Counted from the stretch's first letter, positions 41,535 to 50,790 are shown. The stretch is 64,000 nucleotides of DNA from AP-15 sp963796155 (GCA_963796155.1 CAWCKT010000020.1:44626-108625); one strand, 5' to 3'. Notes: generated by a model from the sequence alone, not told the origin. Made by a program: numbers and translations.

Positions 41535-42797
41535 ATGGACTACCCGATCCGGACTGTGTGCGTCGTAGGTCTGGGCTATATCGGCTTGCCGACTGCGGCG
41601 ACTTTGGCGAGCCGAGGGGTTGAGGTGACCGGCGTCGACATCAACCCGCAAGTGGTCGAAGCCGTCAATGCCGGGCAACCCTATTTCTCAGAGCCCGATC
41701 TCGACATGCTGCTGCGCGCCGCGACCACCTTGGGCAAGCTGCGCGCCACCTCGCTGCCGGAGCCCGCCGACGCGTTCATGATTGCCGTTCCGACCCCGTT
41801 CAACGCCGACCGATCGCCGAACCTCGATTATATCGACGCGGCGGCGGACGCGCTCGCCCCGGTGCTCGCTTCCGGCAACGTAGTGATCCTCGAGTCGACC
41901 TCGCCGGTCGGCGCCACCGATCGGCTGGCGGCTCGGCTCGCCCAGCTGCGGCCGGACCTCTGCTTTCCGCCGGGGCGGCATGGGGAACCGCTGGACGTGC
42001 ATGTTGCGCATTGTCCGGAGCGGGTGCTGCCCGGGCGGATGGTCCGGGAGCTGATCGAGAACGATCGGATCATCGGCGGCATGACCGAGGCGTGTGCCGA
42101 GCACGCAGAGGCGGTCTACCGGATCTTTTTGCAAGGGAAACTGTTTCGCACGGACGCGCCGACGGCGGAGCTCGTCAAGCTGGTCGAGAATGCCTTCCGT
42201 GACGTCAACATCGCTTTCGCCAATGAGCTGTCGCTGATCTGCGATCAGCTCGGCCTCAACGTCTGGCAGGTCATCGAGCTCGCAAACCGCCACCCCCGGG
42301 TCGGGATACTACAGCCGGGAGCAGGGGTGGGCGGACACTGCATCGCCGTCGACCCATGGTTCATCGTCGCATCGGCGCCGGAACGGACACGATTGATTCG
42401 CACTGCACGCGAGGTCAACGACGCAAAGCCGAAATTCGTCATCGCGCAGATCCGTGAACGTGCCGAACGGTTCAAACGGCCGGTCATCGCCTGCCTTGGG
42501 TTGACCTACAAGCCGGATGTCGACGATTTGCGGGAAAGCCCGGCGCTCGAGATCGCCCTGCAACTGGCCCGCACCGGGCAGGAGCAGATTCTGATCGCCG
42601 ACCCGAATTTGAACGTGCTACCGAAAGAGCTCGCGGCGCTGTCGAACGTCTCGTTCTGCGACACTCTGGAGGCGGTCCGGCACTCGGACATCGTCGCCCT
42701 CCTGGTGGCGCACTCCCGGTTCCGGAAAATTCCGCGCGAAGAGCTGATGCGACGCGTGGTCATCGACGTGACCGGCTTGATGCACGGATATGGTTAG
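41535..42797 (+). CDS. wecC: UDP-N-acetyl-D-mannosamine dehydrogenase
   Basis: WecC oxidises UDP-ManNAc to UDP-ManNAcA for surface polysaccharide synthesis. The 420-residue protein has the NAD-binding start VCVVGLGYIGLPTAATLASR, VILESTSPVGATDRLA, and the catalytic motif QPGAGVGGHCIAVDPWF with the nucleophilic Cys. CLGLTYKPDVDDLRESPALE marks the C-terminal domain. The downstream epimerase gene supplies its substrate. A related dehydrogenase for another UDP-sugar cannot be fully excluded. Confidence 0.92.
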   Translation: MDYPIRTVCVVGLGYIGLPTAATLASRGVEVTGVDINPQVVEAVNAGQPYFSEPDLDMLLRAATTLGKLRATSLPEPADAFMIAVPTPFNADRSPNLDYIDAAADALAPVLASGNVVILESTSPVGATDRLAARLAQLRPDLCFPPGRHGEPLDVHVAHCPERVLPGRMVRELIENDRIIGGMTEACAEHAEAVYRIFLQGKLFRTDAPTAELVKLVENAFRDVNIAFANELSLICDQLGLNVWQVIELANRHPRVGILQPGAGVGGHCIAVDPWFIVASAPERTRLIRTAREVNDAKPKFVIAQIRERAERFKRPVIACLGLTYKPDVDDLRESPALEIALQLARTGQEQILIADPNLNVLPKELAALSNVSFCDTLEAVRHSDIVALLVAHSRFRKIPREELMRRVVIDVTGLMHGYG

Positions 42798-42886
42798 GTC
42801 GCCGCAGCCCGTGAAGCAGGACGAAGCGGGAAGAGTGAAAGGGCCGCAGGTCACGCCCGCGTCCGGAACCGGGTAGCCGCGCCGGA

Positions 42887-44059
42887 ATGAAAATCCTTTT
42901 TATCTTCGGGACGCGACCGGAAGCAATCAAGCTCGCGCCGGTGGTCAGGGAATTGTCGGGTTACCCAAATTTCCACTGCAAGGTCTGCGTGACCGGTCAG
43001 CACCGCGAGCTACTGGCGCAGGTCCTCGAACTGTTCGATCTCCGGCCGGACTGGAATCTCGAGATTATGCGGCCGGATCAGGATTTGGCTTATCTGACGG
43101 GTGCGGCGTTGTCGGGGGTTAGTGGGGTACTCGCATCGTTTCGACCCGACCGGGTTATCGTACAAGGGGACACCACCACGACCTTCGCCGGGGCGCTGGC
43201 GGCCTTCTATCACAGAATTCCGGTGGCACACATCGAGGCCGGCCTGCGCACCGACGACATCTACGCGCCGTGGCCCGAGGAGGTGAACCGCAGGCTCGTC
43301 AGCCATGTAGCCGATCTTCACTTCGCCCCGACCGCCCGGGCGCGCAACAATCTGCTGCGCGAAGGGATCGGCAACGGACGCATCGTCGTCACCGGCAATA
43401 CTGGGATTGACGCCCTGCTGTGGGTGTCCGCGCTGCTCGACGACGGCGGCGCGTTGCGCTCACGCGCCGAAAGGATACTCGCCGGACGGTTCGGCGATCA
43501 CCGCCGGCTGATCCTCATGACGGGTCATCGCCGCGAAAGCTTCGACGGCGGCCTCGCACAAATTTGCGCTGCGATGACGCAGATCGCGCAGCGTAGCGAC
43601 GTCGCCGTCGTATTCCCGATCCATCCGAACCCCAATGTGCGGCGTGCCTTCGCGCCTTTGCGCCGTCACCAAAACATCCTCCTCGTGGAGCCGGTCGATT
43701 ATCCCGAACTCGTCTTCCTGTTAAAGCGATGTCATTTCGTCGTTACCGATTCCGGCGGGATTCAGGAGGAGGCGCCCTCCTTCGGAAAACCGGTGCTGGT
43801 CACCCGCGAGACGACCGAGCGTCCGGAGGCCATGGAGCTCGGTTTGGCCAAGCTGGTCGGAACCGACGAGCGGCGGCTGGTCGATGAAATGCAGGCGCTG
43901 CTCGACGATCCGCAGGCCTACCGGCGGATGAGCCGCGTTGAAAACCCTTACGGCGACGGACGCGCCAGCCGGCGGATCGCGGCGCGACTGACGGCCGACG
44001 AGACCGGAGCCGTTTCGCCGCTCGGCCCTTTCGTGGGTGCGAACGCGGCGGAGGGGTAG
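42887..44059 (+). CDS. wecB: UDP-N-acetylglucosamine 2-epimerase (non-hydrolysing)
   Basis: WecB makes UDP-ManNAc from UDP-GlcNAc. The 390-residue GT-B-fold protein has IFGTRPEAIKLAPVVREL at the N-terminus, VQGDTTTTFAGALAAFYHR, HIEAGLRTDDIYAPWPEEVN and TDSGGIQEEAPSFGKPVLV, all family hallmarks. It starts 89 bases after wecC and probably shares its transcript. The C-terminal 25 residues are not conserved. Confidence 0.95.
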   Translation: MKILFIFGTRPEAIKLAPVVRELSGYPNFHCKVCVTGQHRELLAQVLELFDLRPDWNLEIMRPDQDLAYLTGAALSGVSGVLASFRPDRVIVQGDTTTTFAGALAAFYHRIPVAHIEAGLRTDDIYAPWPEEVNRRLVSHVADLHFAPTARARNNLLREGIGNGRIVVTGNTGIDALLWVSALLDDGGALRSRAERILAGRFGDHRRLILMTGHRRESFDGGLAQICAAMTQIAQRSDVAVVFPIHPNPNVRRAFAPLRRHQNILLVEPVDYPELVFLLKRCHFVVTDSGGIQEEAPSFGKPVLVTRETTERPEAMELGLAKLVGTDERRLVDEMQALLDDPQAYRRMSRVENPYGDGRASRRIAARLTADETGAVSPLGPFVGANAAEG

Positions 44060-44237
44060 GGAATTCGAGCTCGGCAGGGCGAGAGCGTCTCGCAAAATCT
44101 CGCCGGTCGCGGGCCGTTGGAAAGCGGCCCCCGGGCGGGCCGCGCCGCCAGCCAAAGCTCAAACCGTCCGTCCGCGCGGTTCTCCGCGTTCCAATGGACG
44201 CTATTTTTGCGCCAAAAAGTAACTATGAGTGGACCGC

Positions 44238-44447
44238 TTAACCCAATGCAGCCGATGCCAATGAGGCGACGGCCGCCCAGATCGCGGCCCATAGCCCGAT
44301 CGACAACAGAACCACGACGGTGAACGCGGCTCGCTTGGTCAGTCGATAGGTCGTTCCCTCCGGCGACGCGTCCAATGGCGCTGGGTCGTCCCAAAAGTTC
44401 CCGCAATCGGCGGAGCGAGCGGACCCGAACTCTGTGTCGCTGCCCAT
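44238..44447 (-). CDS. Small single-pass membrane protein
   Basis: The 69-residue frame has a polar N-terminus (NFWDDPAPLDASPEGTTYRL) and a C-terminal hydrophobic helix AFTVVVLLSIGLWAAIWAAV. The split between a soluble part and a transmembrane anchor suggests a genuine small protein. No family is recognised and no neighbour indicates a role. Confidence 0.5.
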   Translation of the reverse strand: MGSDTEFGSARSADCGNFWDDPAPLDASPEGTTYRLTKRAAFTVVVLLSIGLWAAIWAAVASLASAALG

Positions 44448-44663
44448 CGGCTGCTACCCTCGGTCGTCTACACGGCTGCTGTTCGACGGCCGCCGCGCCC
44501 GTTACACGAACCGCACTCGTCGGCTGTCGGCAGACACATTAACCCTACCTCGTCAACCAGCTGTCCGAGTCGGCGTCAAAAAGAAGTCTCTCGCTCCAGC
44601 GCCGTGAATGCCTTCGACGCGCGGCTTGTACAGGCAACCGGAAAAACCATTGGGAGATCGCCG

Positions 44664-45158
44664 CTAATTTAGCAAAAGGCGATATCCCCATGCCCTGATT
44701 TTCGCAATTCCGGCCTGATACCCTTTTGGTGTCAAACTAAAGCTGAACGCTCCTTTCGCCGTCAACACGTCGATCAGAACGAGCGACCCGACCTCGAGCT
44801 GTTTGACGACGGCGAGGGCTTGGGCACTCGGGAAAACGCAGTACCTCATTTGCCGGCACTCTATAGGCCGGTTCTTGTCAACTCGGAGCACCGCCTTCAC
44901 CGGAAACGGCTGGCCCACGATCCCGATGTTTCCAGTCTGGAGCATGACAACAAGGGCGAATGAGCCGTCGCTTCGGGGCTGCCAAAACGGCACCGTGATC
45001 GAGCAGTCTGGAGTGCGTGTACCCGAGTCCACCGCGCACTCCGTGATCCACTCATCCGATCGGAACGTCTGTGCTCCGGTTGCCGGCGTGAGCATCAGCA
45101 CATGAGCGCAAAGAGCAAGGAAGCAGGTTCCCGCTATGGGAAGACGCCGAATGTGCAT
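44664..45158 (-). CDS. Secreted IalB-like protein
   Basis: The 164-residue protein has a Sec signal peptide (LPIAGTCFLALCAHVLM, cleavage likely after ATGA). The mature part resembles the invasion-associated locus B family: WITECAVDSGTRTPDCS, LVVMLQTGNIGIVG and IECRQMRYCVFPSAQALAVV, with four cysteines placed for two disulphides. Family members are periplasmic and of unclear function. The assignment is by pattern only. Confidence 0.65.
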   Translation of the reverse strand: MHIRRLPIAGTCFLALCAHVLMLTPATGAQTFRSDEWITECAVDSGTRTPDCSITVPFWQPRSDGSFALVVMLQTGNIGIVGQPFPVKAVLRVDKNRPIECRQMRYCVFPSAQALAVVKQLEVGSLVLIDVLTAKGAFSFSLTPKGYQAGIAKIRAWGYRLLLN

Positions 45159-45665
45159 TGCGGTTGTTCCATCACCCTAGCCAGCCCAGGATCTTGACAA
45201 GGATACAGGCTGCACCTTGGCCGACAAGCGCGGGTTGGGCTCGGGCCGTCCAGCTTGGATGCTATAACGCCGCCACGCTTCCCCGCTAGTTCCTCCGAGC
45301 TCCTGAGTGCTATTTCCGTAGTCGTCCGCATCCCCAATCGTAAATAGATATTAACCAATGTTAAAGTTTTATATCAGCGGCCAACCGGCCGATAGTGGTT
45401 TTCGCCGTGTTAACGTTGATTTTGCTTCCCACTTGGATGAAACGGCGCTATGCGTGACCTGCTGAGCAAGCAGCTGATCACGTGGGCGAAGGTTTTGCTT
45501 TCATCGGGCACTAACGAGACGGCGCGAATCCACCTGATCTTGGGGGACTGTGCCGATGTTTTCTAATATGCGCGCGCTCCCGACTACAAACAGCACGAGA
45601 GAAAGGGGGCCGATTCCGCTGAGCACAGCCAGAGACCGCTTTCGTAACTGCTTTAGGGAGGTCGG
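45159..45665 (+). other. Intergenic region, no convincing gene
   Basis: About 500 bases lie between the IalB-like gene and the epimerase gene. The centre (45340-45380) is AT-rich. A 70-codon minus-strand frame (45501-45713) has one hydrophobic stretch but overlaps the epimerase start and is not accepted. GGGAGGTCGG just before 45666 is the epimerase RBS. Confidence 0.5.
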
Positions 45666-46625
45666 ATGGCTCGCTTTCTCGTAACCGGCGGCGCTGGGTT
45701 CATCGGCTCGCATTTGGTGGAATCGTTACTGGTCGAAGGCCATGCGGTCCGGGTTCTCGACGATCTCTCAAGCGGGTACCGCAAAAATGTGCCGCGGCAA
45801 GCCGAGTTCACCCAAGCGGATGTGACCGACCCAGAGGCAGTCGACTGCGCCCTCGACGGTGTTGATGGTTGCTTTCATTTAGCCGCGATCGCTTCGGTGG
45901 TGCGATCACATCGCGAGTGGCTCCGCACCCATCAAGTTAATCTTACGGGCACGGTCAACGTTTTCGATCAGGCGCGACCGTCGCGTCGCCGTCGAGAGGT
46001 CCCCGTTGTCTACGCATCGACCGCCGCGGTCTATGGAAATTGCGGCAGCGTCCCGGTCGACGAGGAGAGTCCTGCGGCACCGCTAAGCGCGTATGGTGCC
46101 GATAAACACGCGTGCGAGCTCCATGCGCGGGTCGCTGGCGCGATACACGGGGTCCCGACGGTTGGCCTGCGCTTCTTCAACCTTTACGGACCGCGGCAAA
46201 ATCCGCTGTCGCCGTATTCCGGGGTTATATCCATTTTTGCCGACCGGCTGCTCCGTGGCGAACCAATCGAGATTTTTGATGATGGCGAGCAGGCCCGCGA
46301 TTTTACTTATATCAGCGACGCGGTCCGTGCGTTGCATCGCGCGATGCAGGCGGCGACAACCTGCGCGTCAGTCTTCAACGTCTGCACCGGCAGGGCGACG
46401 AGCGTAGGAGGTCTTGCCCAGACTATGGCCGCGCTATGCGGAACTGAACTCGTCGTACATCGCCGGCCGGCGCGATGCGGCGAGGTGCGGATTTCGATCG
46501 GCGATCCGCGACGCGCCGCCGAGCTGCTTGGCTTCGCTGCACAGACAACGCTGACCGACGGTCTTGCGATGACCCTAGACGTGCTCGGGCGCAGCCCGCT
46601 GGTCAAGGCGCGCGTGATCGCCTGA
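45666..46625 (+). CDS. NAD-dependent sugar-nucleotide epimerase/dehydratase
   Basis: An extended short-chain dehydrogenase of the UDP-glucose 4-epimerase type. The 319-residue protein has LVTGGAGFIGSHLVESLL, HLAAIASVVRSHRE, the catalytic SAYGADKHACE (Tyr-x3-Lys) and RFFNLYGPRQNPLSPYSGVI. The residue order fits epimerisation at C4 or C2 of a UDP-sugar. Its neighbours wecB and wecC point to glycan precursor synthesis, though it lies 1.6 kb from them. Confidence 0.9.
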   Translation: MARFLVTGGAGFIGSHLVESLLVEGHAVRVLDDLSSGYRKNVPRQAEFTQADVTDPEAVDCALDGVDGCFHLAAIASVVRSHREWLRTHQVNLTGTVNVFDQARPSRRRREVPVVYASTAAVYGNCGSVPVDEESPAAPLSAYGADKHACELHARVAGAIHGVPTVGLRFFNLYGPRQNPLSPYSGVISIFADRLLRGEPIEIFDDGEQARDFTYISDAVRALHRAMQAATTCASVFNVCTGRATSVGGLAQTMAALCGTELVVHRRPARCGEVRISIGDPRRAAELLGFAAQTTLTDGLAMTLDVLGRSPLVKARVIA

Positions 46626-46709
46626 AGTGTGGGGCGGCTTAAGGCTCGCACGACCCAAGGTCGCCTCCGCCCTGGGCTTACCCATCTCTCGGCTCGGTCC
46701 TCGACAAAT

Positions 46710-46764
46710 TGGCGACCCGGGCAGGATTCGAACCTGCGACCACTCGCTTAGAAGGCGAGTGCTC
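46710..46764 (-). tRNA. 3' fragment of a tRNA-Arg(TCT) gene, candidate att site
   Basis: Read on the minus strand, the 55 bases contain the D-stem 3' strand GAGC, an anticodon arm with loop CTTCTAA (anticodon TCT), a T arm GCAGG-TTCGAAT-CCTGC, a 3' acceptor strand, discriminator G and CCA. The 5' acceptor strand and most of the D arm are missing: the sequence beyond 46764 does not fit a D-loop. It abuts an integrase gene, so it is best read as an attachment-site copy left by an element inserted at a tRNA 3' end. Confidence 0.8.
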
Positions 46765-46786
46765 AAGTCGAAATGATCATTTTTTA

Positions 46787-47868
46787 TCAATCGCTTGCGT
46801 AAGTATCCGCAGCCGCTGTGTCGGCCACGTGCCAGAGGAAGCGACGGATCGCCTCTTCCTGGGCTTTGTGGCATCAGGTGCGCGTAACACGTCACCAGGG
46901 TGACGGTCGACCAGCCGCCCTCCTGTTGCAGCCGAATTCAAATCCTTGTGCAACGCGTAGTGCCAAGTGGCCCAGGTGTGGCGCAGGTCGTGCGGGATCA
47001 GCTCCAGATCGAGGCTGGCGCGGGCGACGGCGCCGGCCCAGCCGGTCTTGATCTGTCCGCCATAGCCGCGCTCCCGATCGGCATAGGCGCGGATGTGGCG
47101 CGGCGTGCCGTCCTTGCGCAATCGTGTCTGCCAACGGAAAACCGGGCCCTCGCGGTGCGGCAAATTGGCTAGAGCGATGACGACCCGCCGCGGCAGATGA
47201 GCATTAAGGCGCTTGCCGCTTTTTTTGCGGTCAGCCCAGAAGATAGCACGGGCGCCGGTTAGGTCGACATCGCGCCAGTCGAGATACACGGCTTCGGTCA
47301 TGCGGGCGCCGGTGCCGACGAGGAAAGTCGGCAATGGCCGCAGATGCGGCGTGGCAGCGGCGATCAGCCGCTCGGCCTCCTCCGGAGATAGAAAGCGGGT
47401 GCGGCCCTTGTTCTCACGCGGTACGACGAAGTGCGGCACTTCGCACCATCCGAGCTTTTGCGCGTAATTGAGGATCGCCCGCATCGGCATGATGATCGCG
47501 CGCGTGTATGTGCCAGGTGCCGGGTCGGGTCGCAATAGCTTGCGCTTCAGCTCCAGTGCCTTTTCCTGATTGGCGCCGGACAGCGGGATATCGCCCATCG
47601 CCTTCAATAGACGATGGATGCGCGCCATGTGGTTCGCGCTGTGCGGTTCCGCCTCGATATAGCTCAGGGCCGCCTCTGCGACGGTGCGAGAGCCACGACG
47701 TTCCCCATGCCAGGCGGTGCGGAGGAGTTCCGCTTCGAGGGCCGCTGCTTCTTCCTCGGCGAGCTTGGGGTCGTCGCTCTGAGCGCGGCGGCGTATACGG
47801 CGGCCGGCGATAGTGCCGGTGATGGTGAGGGCGCCAGATGACTTTCGACGGACAACGGTGAGCGGCAT
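46787..47868 (-). pseudogene. Tyrosine recombinase (integrase), frameshifted near the C-terminus
   Basis: The main frame starts MPLTVVRRKSSGALTITGTI and has catalytic Arg in GTGARMTEAVYLDWRDVDL and His/Arg in LIPHDLRHTWATWHYALHKD. Then sense is lost. Skipping one base near 46931-46935 gives LQQEGGWSTVTLVTCYAHLM with the nucleophilic Tyr, and skipping another near 46864-46872 gives AQEEAIRRFLWHVADTAAAD and a stop at 46787-46789. As sequenced the Tyr is out of frame, so the enzyme is inactive or the sequence has two single-base errors. It sits beside the tRNA-Arg fragment. Confidence 0.8.
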
Positions 47869-48056
47869 CGAAGGGCTTCCTCCAGCGCGCGAAGCGAGCG
47901 CGCATCAAATCGGATCAACCGCCCCGAGCGCAAGACAGGAATTTTACGTCGGCGGATAAGCTCGCGCAAATTTCCGGATGCGGTTCGATGACCCGCGCGG
48001 TCCGCCCGGATCGATCCATGGATCGATTCATACCGCGGCCATTTCAGCTTCCCCAT
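47664..48056 (-). CDS. Excisionase-like helix-turn-helix protein
   Basis: The N-terminal 75 residues contain ASGNLRELIRRRKIPVLRSG then RLIRFDARSLRALEEAL, the pattern of small HTH proteins that accompany tyrosine integrases and act as excisionases. The frame then runs over 200 bases into the integrase start with low-complexity Pro/Ala/Ser sequence, so the native C-terminus is probably lost or displaced by a frameshift. Orientation and position fit an int-xis pair. Confidence 0.5.
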   Translation of the reverse strand: MGKLKWPRYESIHGSIRADRAGHRTASGNLRELIRRRKIPVLRSGRLIRFDARSLRALEEALRCRSPLSVESHLAPSPSPALSPAAVYAAALRATTPSSPRKKQRPSKRNSSAPPGMGNVVALAPSQRRP

Positions 48057-48415
48057 TTTGGGCGTCCCCGTTCCGTTGGCTCATCATTTGCCTCTAATCG
48101 CTACTCGGCTGACCAATTATGGGCCTAGTACGTATAGACTGTGTAAAGAGAAAGCGGCGAGGCAAGACGCTCGGTCTGTCAGGCTGACCAGCCTCCGCCA
48201 GGCGCAGACACCAAGGTTTAGATTTGCGCCACTGGCTCATCCCGAGAATAACAAGCGGAACGGGCTTTGCCGGTCGGCACCAGCACACTGTAAATAACTC
48301 GGCATCTACACCCAATTCAAGGCAGGGGCCAAATTTGCGACGAGCTGTAGAAATGTTCTGTACAAAGGACTTTTAGGAAAGTCCGAGTATCAATCTACTG
48401 GGGAGTGATTAGATT
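48057..48415 (+). other. Intergenic region in the decayed mobile segment
   Basis: About 360 bases without a gene. The composition is less GC-rich than the rest of the window. The last 50 bases, before the gene at 48416, contain TTTAGGAAAG and GGGGAGTG, which may serve as the RBS region. No repeat or RNA gene was recognised. Confidence 0.45.
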
Positions 48416-49171
48416 ATGACCATAAAATATCCCACAGTCCGTTATTCTGAGCAGTTCGGACTTTCTGCCTATGTGGAGGACGGACGAACGCGAGTGTCTG
48501 CTGAGGCGAAAGAAACCCGCCGTCGGATGATCGCAGCCCTGTCCGACCGTCGCTATGGCTGGTACAAGCAGAAGCTTGCGGCATGTGGCCCTAACAGGAA
48601 AAGCTGGTGCAAACTATCCATGTGTCCCTGTTGTGTCGAGCGAGCGCAACGATGGTTGACCAAGGCAGCGGCTGAGTGCCTGCTTACGTTTTTCAGCGAG
48701 CGCGAGGTTCCGATCATAGCCATCCAGGCCGATCTCCCCGACCAACGCTACGAGCGCCTCGATCTCTGTGACATTGACCTGCCTGCACTAAACCAGCAAA
48801 TCCAACGTCAATACGCAGAAGCGGGGATCTCACTGGCCTTTTCGGGAGTCCGAGTGTCATTAATCGAAGACGAACATGCGGATACCGAATTTTGGGCGGC
48901 TGGCGTTTGCAGCGTGATTGTAGGCTTGCCTAAACGCGATGTGATCCAAGCAATCAAAAGCTTCTACCCGCGACAGCCTGTAGAAAGGTGGCGCGACCTG
49001 GACGCGGAGCAGGCTCTGCAGTCTACGATCGAACCGGGATTTTTTCGGGAGATAACCCCCAAAAATGATGACGGCTGTAGAGTCACTCGGAGCGACGAAC
49101 TCTGGGGGACAGAATTGCGCCGCATAGCTTATTGTTTTGCCCGGTACCGGATGGCGGCGCGATCTTACTGA
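48416..49171 (+). CDS. Unrecognised cysteine-rich protein of the mobile region
   Basis: The 251-residue protein has a Cys cluster, SWCKLSMCPCCVERAQRW (C65, C70, C72, C73, with C57 nearby), that could bind zinc. An alpha/beta part follows (DLPALNQQIQRQYAEAGI; GVRVSLIEDEHADTEFWAAG). This order recalls replication-initiator or relaxase-like proteins encoded beside integrases, where a Cys-rich N-terminus precedes a core with a His-x-His motif, but no such His pair is present. I do not assign a function. The stop lies where the next insertion sequence seems to begin, so the C-terminus may be cut. Base composition is lower in GC than its neighbours. Confidence 0.6.
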   Translation: MTIKYPTVRYSEQFGLSAYVEDGRTRVSAEAKETRRRMIAALSDRRYGWYKQKLAACGPNRKSWCKLSMCPCCVERAQRWLTKAAAECLLTFFSEREVPIIAIQADLPDQRYERLDLCDIDLPALNQQIQRQYAEAGISLAFSGVRVSLIEDEHADTEFWAAGVCSVIVGLPKRDVIQAIKSFYPRQPVERWRDLDAEQALQSTIEPGFFREITPKNDDGCRVTRSDELWGTELRRIAYCFARYRMAARSY

Positions 49172-50658
49172 GTCACAAAAATCGAGATCCTGTATTTAGG
49201 TGGTGAGGAGACACCAAGATGTGGTATTTAGGCCTTTCTTCATCCGGATCGGGGGACCGGGATGGACGGCGGATCGAGCGAGGGGAGCGAAATTCGATTT
49301 GCGGCGTAAGTCGAGGCGCTTGGGGCGGTACTGGGACATGCCGATCGGCAAGCGCCGATGCATGATTATTGCGCGTGGCTGATGATGCCGCTGGCCCGCA
49401 AGAGCGTCGAGCCGCTGGCGGCGGTGACGGCACCAGCGGGGGTCGCGGCCAAGCACCAGTCGTTGCTGCATTTTGTCGGCAACGCGCCGTGGTCGGACAC
49501 GGCGATGCTCGCCAAGGTGGGGAAGTTGGTGCTGCCGGCAATCGAGCGCGGCGGGCCGATCGAGGCCTGGAACACGGGCTTTCCCAAGAAGGGGCGGCAC
49601 TCGGTCGCGGTGACCCGGCAATATTGCGGCCGGCTCGGCAAGCAGGATAATTGCCAAGTCGCGGTGAGCTTGTCGCTGGCCAACCATGAGGCGAGCCTAC
49701 CCGTCGCCTATCGGCTCTATCTCCCCAAGGATTGGGCCAAAGACCAAGCGCGCCGGGAAAAAGCCAAGGTGCCGGCGGCGGTTGCCTTCCAGACCAAGCC
49801 CGAGATTGCCCTGGAGCAGGTCAAAGCGGCGCGCGCCGCGGGACTGCCCGAAGGCGTGGTGCTGATGGACGCCGGCTATGGCAACGACACCGGTCTGCGC
49901 ACCGAGATCACCACCCTCGGCCTGCATTATGTGGCCGGGATTGGCCCGAATACCTCGGTCTGGCCGGCGGGTGCCGGCCCGCTGCCGCCGCTGCTGCACT
50001 CCGGGCCCGGACGACCGCGGACGCGGTTGCAACGCGATGAGAAGCACCAACCGGTCATCGTCAAGACCGCTTGCCCTGAGCTTGCCGGCAACGGCGTGGC
50101 AAACCATCACCTGGCGTGAAGGGAGTGCGGATTGGCTGTCTTCGCGCTTTGCCAGATGCCGCGTACGTCCGGCACATCGTGACAATTTGCTGAGCGCACT
50201 GCGCCCGGAGGAGTGGCTGCTCATCGAGTGGCCGCCAGACGAAGCCGAACCAACCAAGTATTGGTTCTCGACCTTGTCGCAGGATGTCGCCTTCAACCGC
50301 TTGGTCGACCTGACAAAATTACGATGGCGGATCGAGCGCGATTATCAGGAACTCAAACAGGAGCTTGGCCTTGGCGATTACGAAGGGCGCGGGTGGCGCG
50401 GCTTCCACCACCATGCCACCCTCTGTATTGCCGCTTACGGGTTCTTGACCGCCGAACGAGGCGCTTTTCCCCCCTCAGCAGCAGCTGCTGCCTCCTCGTG
50501 GCTCCCGCGATCTGCCGTTCCCGAGGGTTACCGACCCAGAGGCGCCGCCGATCCGGCCGGAGCGGCACATCCCGAACTCGATCGCCACCAGGACCCTCCC
50601 GAGGTGCCCTTGCTGCAATTCGCCGATCCGAAAGTAGCAACAATTCCAGATTTCTGAC
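49172..50658 (+). mobile_element. Decayed IS701-like insertion sequence
   Basis: A single transposase gene with several disabling changes fills this segment. Candidate imperfect termini are GTCACAAAAATC at 49172-49183 and the complement of GTCAGAAATC at 50649-50658; they share GTCA and an A-run then TC. No target duplication could be confirmed. The boundaries are therefore tentative; the transposase identity is more secure. Confidence 0.5.
49262..50637 (+). pseudogene. IS701-family transposase pseudogene
   Basis: The conceptual product starts MDGGSSEGSEIRFAA and meets an in-frame TAA at 49307-49309. It then reads VEALGAVLGHADRQAPMHDY, HSVAVTRQYCGRLGKQDNCQ and VVLMDAGYGNDTGLRTEI (catalytic Asp). 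One extra base near 50065-50085 moves sense to LPATAWQTITWREGSADWL, RWRIERDYQELKQELGLGDY (catalytic Glu) and RGFHHHATL. Another extra base near 50545 is needed to reach IRPERHIPNSIATRTLPRCP and the stop at 50635-50637. One nonsense codon and two shifts make it non-functional. Confidence 0.75.
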
Positions 50659-50699
50659 GCAGGAAGATTAGTGATCTGATGCGCCAAGGCACCCACGCA

Positions 50700-50790
50700 A
50701 AGTGGTAGAAGCTGCTTCTTCCAGTTGTAGATCTGGTTCGGATGAACCCCGAACGCGCTCGCCAGCTCGGCGACCCGTCCGATCGCCCTT
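50700..50790 (-). pseudogene. Remnant of an IS3-family orfA transposase
   Basis: On the minus strand a short stretch encodes VAELASAFGVHPNQIYNWKK followed by QLL, the HTH region of IS3-type OrfA proteins. Neither a start nor the rest of the gene is present, and no orfB is seen. It lies next to the right end of the IS701-like element, which may have inserted into or beside it. Confidence 0.6.

Noticed and set aside
45501..45713. 70-codon minus-strand frame with one hydrophobic stretch
   Set aside because: It overlaps the epimerase start and its RBS, and has no RBS of its own.
46710..46764. A complete functional tRNA-Arg gene
   Set aside because: The 5' acceptor strand and D-loop are absent; the adjoining bases do not pair with the 3' acceptor strand.
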